Position numbers and translations under genes: made by a program. From NCBI GenBank assembly GCA_012934845.2, contig WNNJ02000336.1:153831-217830 (forward strand): a DNA stretch of 64,000 nucleotides. The letters are read 5' to 3'. Each line of letters begins with the position of its first letter. Position 1 is the first letter of the stretch. This DNA is from Pomphorhynchus laevis. Its lineage: Eukaryota; Acanthocephala; Palaeacanthocephala; Echinorhynchida; Pomphorhynchidae. This document shows, piece after piece, positions 57,761-64,000 of the stretch. A model generated the notes under the pieces. That model saw nothing but the letters and a program-made list of their open reading frames with translations, was not told the DNA's origin and did not search any database.

Positions 57761-58984
57761 TTTTTTTAAAGGATAAAAATGCCTCAGTGTTGAAGACTAC
57801 AATCATAATGTATTATGACTTAACCTTTTCAAATATTTATTTTTATAAAAAAAGATATGAGAACAAATGATAATCTTGAAAATATCTTATTTTTGAAAAA
57901 AATGAGATAAAAATAATATATGACTAGTTTAAATAAGATATGATAATGAATGATACTCTTGAAAAATTAAATGAGGTAAAATTGATATAAAGACTTAGTT
58001 AATCAATTAATTTCAATTCATTGATTGACATAAAGTTTCGATATTCTCAAAAGACACCTTCGATTGTGGAAATGATTAAATTTTTTCAAGCGTGGAATTA
58101 TTTATAAAATAAATTCTATAAGATATTAATTTAAGAAAATTAAATTTCTTTGAACTTTCAAAAATAAATTCAAAAATTTTAAATAATTTGTAATTTAAAA
58201 ATTATCGAAAATTAAAATTCTATAACATAAAATTTCTTTAAAATTTTGCATTATCGTTAAAATATTTCAAATTAATTTTCTTTTTTGCTTCTTTGTCTCT
58301 GTATAAATCTCAAGGGGTACGAATCGAGCATTGGGTAATTCGTCCCGCATTCTCTCTAATTGTTTTAAATAATTTGTAATTTAAAAATTATCGAAAATTA
58401 AAATTCTATAACATAAAATTTCTTTAAAATTTTGCATTATCGTTAAAATATTTCAAATTAATTTTCTTTTTTGATTTTTTGTCTCTGTATAAATCGACCA
58501 TTGGTTGATTCGTCCCTCATTCTCTCTAATCCTTAATTTAAATTGAATTTAATATTTTTAATAGAAAATCTAATTCTTAATTAAAATTCCACATTCTCGC
58601 TTGTTACTTTAAATATTAGAATAAATTATACCCTTGAAAACATCTCTTTTTTGAGCATATTCATTTAATTGCTTTATTTAATTGATTTACACAAAGTTTC
58701 GATATGCTCATAAGGCACCTTGTCGAGTGTTGGAATATTCTCGCATGTGACTTTAAACTTTTCAAGTTTGTAAATAATTACATTTTCACGCTTGCAAATA
58801 TTTAAAATAGATATATTTAAATAAAAAAAAATTAATGCAAATTTTCTTCTTTACTATCGATTACTCTAAAAAACTAAACTTGCTGTATAAAATTCATATA
58901 AAAATATAAATTGATTGTTCATTCATTTAAGAATATTTACAATTAGGAGTTTGTGAAAAATATTATTATTCAAAGTCAAAATTT
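57761..58984. other. AT-rich DNA with a tandem duplication
   Basis: No gene. Apart from the duplication at 58184-58532 only low-complexity AT-rich sequence is seen; CACAAAGTTTCGATATGCTC-like phrases occur near 58028 and 58690. Confidence 0.5.
58184..58532. repeat. tandem duplication, 165-185-bp units
   Basis: AAATAATTTGTAATTTAAAA through TTTGTCTCTGTATAAATC is present at 58185-58312 and 58368-58493 with one or two differences. The second unit lacks an insert of about 20 bp (AAGGGGTACGAATCGAGC-like) found in the first. Confidence 0.85.
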
Positions 58985-59275
58985 AGAGGGCTGCTAGGTG
59001 CCAGTCAATTAATTATTAAGATGGCACCTATTGCCGATTAGCCTCTTAGTGGAACGGCTTAGGCAACATATGTTCGACATTAGTCGATCAACGGCTAAAT
59101 AATTGACCGCTTACATCAGCAGTAATGATAGTCCTTTCACATACTATCTCAGATCCATCCGATGACTTCAATGACGGATTGGAAAATGAGCGAAAATGAG
59201 AAAGAGAGTCACATATCATCAAAGGATATCGGGAACGGGAGATAGTCGAACAAACAAAATCAATAAAATGAACAT
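58985..59275 (+). mobile_element. 5' region of the RTE/Rex-like LINE, solo fragment
   Basis: Matches, in the opposite orientation, the 5' part of the LINE at 7430-7870: GCTGCTAGGTGCCAGTC, ATTGCCGATTAGCCTCTTAG, GCAACATATGTTCGACAT and AAAGGATATCGGGAACGGGA each have a reverse-complement partner there. No coding part follows. Confidence 0.8.
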
Positions 59276-60160
59276 AATGTTTCTAGTGAAGCAAAGTTTC
59301 TACAAAGTTTATTGTGACTTCTAATTAATAATTAATTTGATTATTTGTGGATATAGCAGTATAACATCCTTACATTTCACAGATTAATTACCTGCTCTGG
59401 AAGTCTATTTCTAAAAGTGTTAGACCAGTAAAGAGTTTATAAATTCGCCGGAAAGTTAAGTGCAATTTTCAGCAAATTGAAACTTTAGCGCTCAATGCCC
59501 GCGCCCTGATGATCTATTGAGTACTAATGTCGGCGCAGGATGTTGGTTGTGTTTAGATCGTGTTGCAACTGGTTCGTGACGATATTCGTACACTAGTTTG
59601 TAGACACATGTTTAGGATTAAAGCATTTGCAGTATAGCATCCTTAAGTTTCACTGATATAGATATATTCACTAGTGAATTATATTCATAAGTAACAATTA
59701 ATATATTTTTATTAAATTTATATTTATTAAATATAATGTATAAATACGATAGACTGATCTAAACTATATAGATTTTACACTTTTTTTACTTAAAATTTGT
59801 GAATTTAACACTTTGTCTAACAAAAAATTAATAGAATTATTATCAAAATAATAATTTATTTTTTTAAAGAAAAAAAATTATTAGTAGTACAAAAAAGGAA
59901 TAAATTAGTGTCAAATTGTAAAGGAGTTTACACTTTTTTGACTTTAAATTTGTGAATTTAACACTTTGTCTAACAAAAAATTAATTATACCGTAAAAATG
60001 TTTGAGAAATAATTAACATACAAAGAACGATTCCAGAAAAACGACTTTTGAAGAAAATCGGTTTAAAAAGAAGAAAAGAAAAAACAAACTTAAAGAAGTT
60101 TGTGAGATAAAATAACATAAAATTACTAATTACTTGCAATTTCAACTACTTACAAATTCG
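59276..60160. repeat. noncoding region with two direct-repeat pairs, leading into the CR1-like LINE
   Basis: AGTATAACATCCTTACATTT (59359) resembles AGTATAGCATCCTTAAGTTT (59631). TTTGTGAATTTAACACTTTG and TCTAACAAAAAATTAAT occur at 59798 and 59947, about 150 bp apart, which may be the repeated 5' UTR of the LINE that follows. Confidence 0.55.
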
Positions 60161-62815
60161 CCGATATGACTGAAAAAAAAACGGAAGCAGTTCAATAGAA
60201 CGACTAAAGATACAAATGTTCAGACTACTCAGGAGTCTTATAAATCCCACCAAATTAAGTGCTCCGACACGGATTGCGACATTTGGACATGTGTGTCAGC
60301 GACCGATAGCATCATCAAAATGTTCAACAATGCGGATTTCATCTGTGGATATTGTTCAGTCAAGCTTTTCAATGAGCTTAAGACTCTAGTAAGTTGCAGA
60401 TCGTCTGGCTCATCTAATTCAGAAAAGATAGACAAGTCACCATGTGCAAAAATGTCATCTGCAACTACTTAGTTTCAACGTATCAACTCAGACATCTTAG
60501 ACCTAACAAGCTGTATAAACGTAGTCAGTTCCAACGTTAACTCTCAATTGCCAGTTTCTCCTGGGTTCTCCAGCATGTCTTCATCAACAAATTATGTTCA
60601 CGATTGCCTACCAGAACATAATTCCCGCGAGTCCTCATCAACGAACAATCTTAACGAGTCTGCACCAACCAACAATTTGTCTGACTGCTCGGTCGTGGAT
60701 TATTACTCCAACAGTGAGTTGGAACAGTCTATTCCACAGTTACATTTAAATGTCGATTCAATCAACCCAAACCGGGCAAATATTCGGCCTTGAACTGCAA
60801 CGCCGAATAATTCCTCAGCTGGCAATCGCGCAGTTCGCTGACTCTGATATTAAGCATGCAATCAGATCACGGGATATCTCATTTTCTGCGTACAAAGATG
60901 GCAGACTATCCATTGATAAATACCGATTATTAAGAAACAAAGTAACTTATATTAAGATACTGAAGATGAAGAATTTTATTTCTAGCATATGTCGGGCTGC
61001 ATCCTCGAACCCTAAGTAGTTATTCAATCACATACTGCGCCGTAATACTGCGTCAGATAATTTTTTTAACGTTGTGAACAACGCCGGTGATTTAATTGTT
61101 GACCCTATCTAAGTTGCAGAGCTCTTTTCCGCTCATTTTGCAATTTAAGAAGCGAAGCTGGATTACGACTATTTGTCCCATTACAATCCCAAATTCATTC
61201 GATCATGTCTCAATGACATATTTATTAGCTAATAGGACGTCCGTACAGAGCTACTCAAGCTTCCACGTATTCGCGTTTCAATACCAGGTGACCTTCCATC
61301 TATACTTTTCCGCGAGCTGGCTACAGTGTTGACAAGTCCGATGTGTGCTATATTCCAGAGTTATCTATACTCTGGAAGTTTACCGGATGACTGGAAAAGG
61401 TCTATAATCTGCCCGGTGTTCAAAAAGAGTGATCGCAGTCAGACAAACAATTATCGTCCCGTAAGTTTAACTTCTATTGCGTGCAAAGTAATGGAGCGAA
61501 TTCTGCTTCGTACAGTAAGTTCACATCTAGAAGACAATAGCATCTTCAACGATGCCCAGCACGGTTTCAGACCTCACCGTTCTACGGTAACTAACCTTGT
61601 ACTATCCCGGAATAGTTAATCGAATGCGGCGCAAGCAGGAACGGGAGTGGACACGCTCTTCTTCGATTTATCAAAGGCTTTTGATAGGGTCGTACACCGT
61701 TTTCTTATCAATCAACTATCGTTATGTAAGATTGGTGGTCGCGTTAAGACTTAGATTCAGTCATTCCTAACTGATCGTTACTTTGCCGTGCGCATCAAAG
61801 GTTGTATATCTAAGTGGTTAGCAATCACATGTGGTGTACCACAAGGCTGCGTTCTGAGTCCAATGCTTTTTAATATATATAGTAATGATATGATTGACGT
61901 CATATCCAGTGAGTGCGCTCTATATACCGGTGATTTAAAGATTCGGCGTCCAATACAAAGCATGTACGATGTAATTGAGTTCCAACGCGACGTAGTCTCA
62001 ATCACCAAATGGTGTCGGGCAAAGGGATTGGTCTTGAATCCTAATAAGTGTAGACATATGCACATGAGTCCCATAAAAATCGTAGCGACATGTGCGATAG
62101 AAGATGTAAACATCGAAAAGGTTTCATGTTTCAGTGATCTGGGCGTGAGCGTAAGGAAAGATATGAAGACACGAGTGTACGTTCTATATGTCGCATCCAA
62201 ATGTCGACATATGCTAGGCATTTTAAAACGCTCGTTTGGCCAACTCGATCCAAATAGTTTTCGCATTGCTTACTATGCTCTTATAAAATCGCATATGTTA
62301 TACGCGTCCCCTGCAATACACTCACAGCTCCGTGGCGAATTGGAAATATACGAACGGATATTACGACAATCAACCAATCTCGTGTCCTCAGTGCGTGGTG
62401 TCAACTATACCAAGAGACCTTGTTAAATGTCCACATTGTTGAACGTTCGCTGTCTGACGCTGACCTAGTGTATGTATGGCGGTCACTGTTTATATCTGGA
62501 CATGTTTCGAAGTTTCTGTTTACAATTCGTCCACCGTGTCACAGACTTATGATAAAGCGCAGGATCCGTCCCAGATCAAATCGTGTTACATTAAGCAATC
62601 GCATTGCTGACCTGTGGAACAATCTTCTTGCATCGACAATCGATTGCGTTTCCGTTCAGAAGTTCAAGGCAATTATTAAATCACGACAATGGAAGTTTCA
62701 TCTTTTTTCTTTCTTTTCTGTTTTTTATGTTTTGAGCTATGTGATCCAGCCAATTTGAGCTTATGCTCCTGGACTGTTGTAATAATAATTAATAAAATTA
62801 TTTTTTTGAGTTTTT
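60160..62815 (+). mobile_element. CR1-like LINE, decayed but nearly full length
   Basis: The ORF1 part reads KCSDTDCDIWTCVSATDSI and FICGYCSVKLFNELK (60255-60380), a Cys-rich finger of the kind found in CR1 ORF1 proteins, followed by a serine/asparagine-rich stretch (60548-60793). The ORF2 RT follows: LPDDWKRSIICPVFKKSD and NNYRPVSLTSIACKVMERIL, then QHGFRPHRSTVTNLVLS (61326-61619), FFDLSKAFDRV near 61665, CGVPQGCVLSPMLFNIYSND (61834 on) and LYTGDLKIRR near 61925, with TGD where ADD is expected. C-terminal RT peptides run to 62758. The endonuclease region is poorly preserved. The 3' end has short AATAATTAATAAA-type repeats (62785-62805). Confidence 0.88.
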
Positions 62816-62827
62816 TTTAAAGGAAAG

Positions 62828-63130
62828 TTAATTTACAGAAATTAGGTTCCAGTAAACGGGCCTATAAATGAGATTTATTGTCTGGAAAGATTGTATGTAT
62901 TCTACTTGATTGCGGCATTCGCAGACATGGTGAATAAGCACGTGCAATCGAGAAGCTAATCTTGCGTTTAAGGTGAACCAATATATCACTATAATTTTAC
63001 TTGCAAGAACACAAGCCAACGAAGGACAAATGTATTGTATATTGTGGATAGCAGCTTGTCGATTTAAAGAGTTAAACGCGTTAGAAGCATCCACGGCAAG
63101 AACACAACGTGGTTTATACAACATAAATGC
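62828..63130 (-). mobile_element. reverse-transcriptase fragment, family uncertain
   Basis: Minus-strand frame with [20 protein letters not shown], then [31 protein letters not shown] is the first catalytic motif of RTs found in R2-like elements and some other retroelements of invertebrates. Only this piece remains, and it abuts the PLE tail on its right. Confidence 0.6.
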
Positions 63131-63425
63131 ATTATCTGATTTAAAATTAATCAGATCAGCTAACTGAGTATACATATTTTAGATTATTAATAAATAAAAA
63201 ATAATAAATAAAAATTAAATAATTAAATAATAAGCAATTATAAATAAAAAATTATTATTATATAAGGTTTTATATAATTTATTTATAAGCTTAAAAAAAT
63301 TGTAATTTAAAATAAAAGTCAATTTTTATGAATTGACTAATAAATAATAGGCGATGTATCAGAATAAGGATTAGAAGTCATCAAAAAAAACTGCTATGTT
63401 AATAGTTTCGACGCCCATTCCCCGA
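63130..63425 (-). mobile_element. PLE 3' tail, core damaged
   Basis: Plus-strand reading: outer motif AGCTAACTGAGTATACATAT at 63156, AT-rich filler, TTTTTATGAATTGACTAATA near 63322, then a degraded core (CTGCTATGTTAATAGTTTCG near 63391). Confidence 0.75.
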
Positions 63426-64000
63426 TATGTAATATTTACACAATTTATATTTATAAATAGGTAAGCATTTATATTAATTATTTTTATTTTTCAAAATAAA
63501 AATAATTAAATTATAAATATTAAATAATTATAAATAATTAATAACGATTGTATAAGATGTTATATAAAATCTTAAAACTAATGACCTCTAATCCTTATTC
63601 TGATTCATCATACGTAATTCATTAGTCATTTCATAAAAATTGACTTATTTTAAATTTAAATTTTTACTTGATATAAATTATATAAAATCTTATACAGCAG
63701 ATATTAATTATTTAAATTTTATTTGGCATTTTTTATTTATAAATAAAATACGTAGATTCAGTTAGCTTATCAGCCGAAAGTTCAAAATTAGATGGTGAAC
63801 GGGTATAACCATTTATTTTTATTATTATTTAATCATTTTATTTTTGTATTATTATGTTTAATTTATAATGTAATATACGTAGACTCAGTTAACTGATATA
63901 ATTATTCTTTTATGATTTTTGATCATTTTAAATTAATTTATATAAAAATCAATATGATGACTAATATATATAGTTTAATATAAATAAATCCTAGTATCAA
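63426..64000 (+). mobile_element. PLE tail remnants in AT-rich DNA
   Basis: TAATGACCTCTAATCCTTAT (63579), TTAGTCATTTCATAAAAATT and the outer motifs AATACGTAGATTCAGTTAGC (63747) and TACGTAGACTCAGTTAACTG (63876) mark one or two plus-strand tails. The sequence is otherwise AT-rich to the window end. Confidence 0.6.

Noticed and set aside
61778-62266. 162-aa minus-strand ORF
   Set aside because: Antisense shadow of the CR1-like RT (CGVPQGCVLSPMLF on the plus strand).

Overview
The window is strongly AT-rich eukaryotic DNA: intron-dense, with canonical GT..AG introns of about 40-60 bp next to introns of several kb, and crowded with non-LTR and Penelope-like retroelements. This points to an invertebrate animal. 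A flatworm-like genome would fit (CR1/RTE-type LINEs, Penelope-like elements, hammerhead-like repeats), but the sequence alone does not fix the phylum.

One host gene fills the middle. An FHOD-family formin (diaphanous-related actin nucleator) runs on the + strand from 15027 to 54225. I could place 24 coding exons whose split codons agree at every junction. Their lengths sum to 3834 nt, giving a 1277-aa protein with an N-terminal FHOD regulatory domain, a proline-rich FH1, a complete FH2 and a C-terminal DAD-like tail. No second host gene could be established; a possible minus-strand terminal exon lies at 5344-5575.

Layout: 1-15026 is mostly featureless AT-rich DNA with two decayed LINEs (930-1900 and 5945-7880, both minus), Penelope-like (PLE) 3' ends and tandem repeats. 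15027-54225 is the formin, whose large introns hold PLE copies, inverted-repeat elements, a 174-bp satellite, decayed copies of two of its own exons, and short structured repeats. 55030-63200 is a block of GC-richer LINE remains: an R2/NeSL-type element with restriction-like endonuclease, a CR1-like element, and an antisense RT fragment. PLE tails close the window.

The most interesting layer is RNA structure inside the repeats. The PLE copies have the GIY-YIG endonuclease upstream of the RT with a CxC linker, as in N-terminal-endonuclease (Naiad-type) PLEs, a clade reported to lack canonical hammerhead motifs. Yet their 3' ends repeatedly carry a GC-rich core with all three hammerhead boxes (GTC, GAAAC, CTGATGA) and matching helices I and III, in a permuted strand order that would give the normal order only across two head-to-tail copies. 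An unrelated repeat pair at 19411-19682 has the same permuted arrangement with compensatory helix I changes. A third tandem repeat (38228-38890) carries a decayed motif in the ordinary order.
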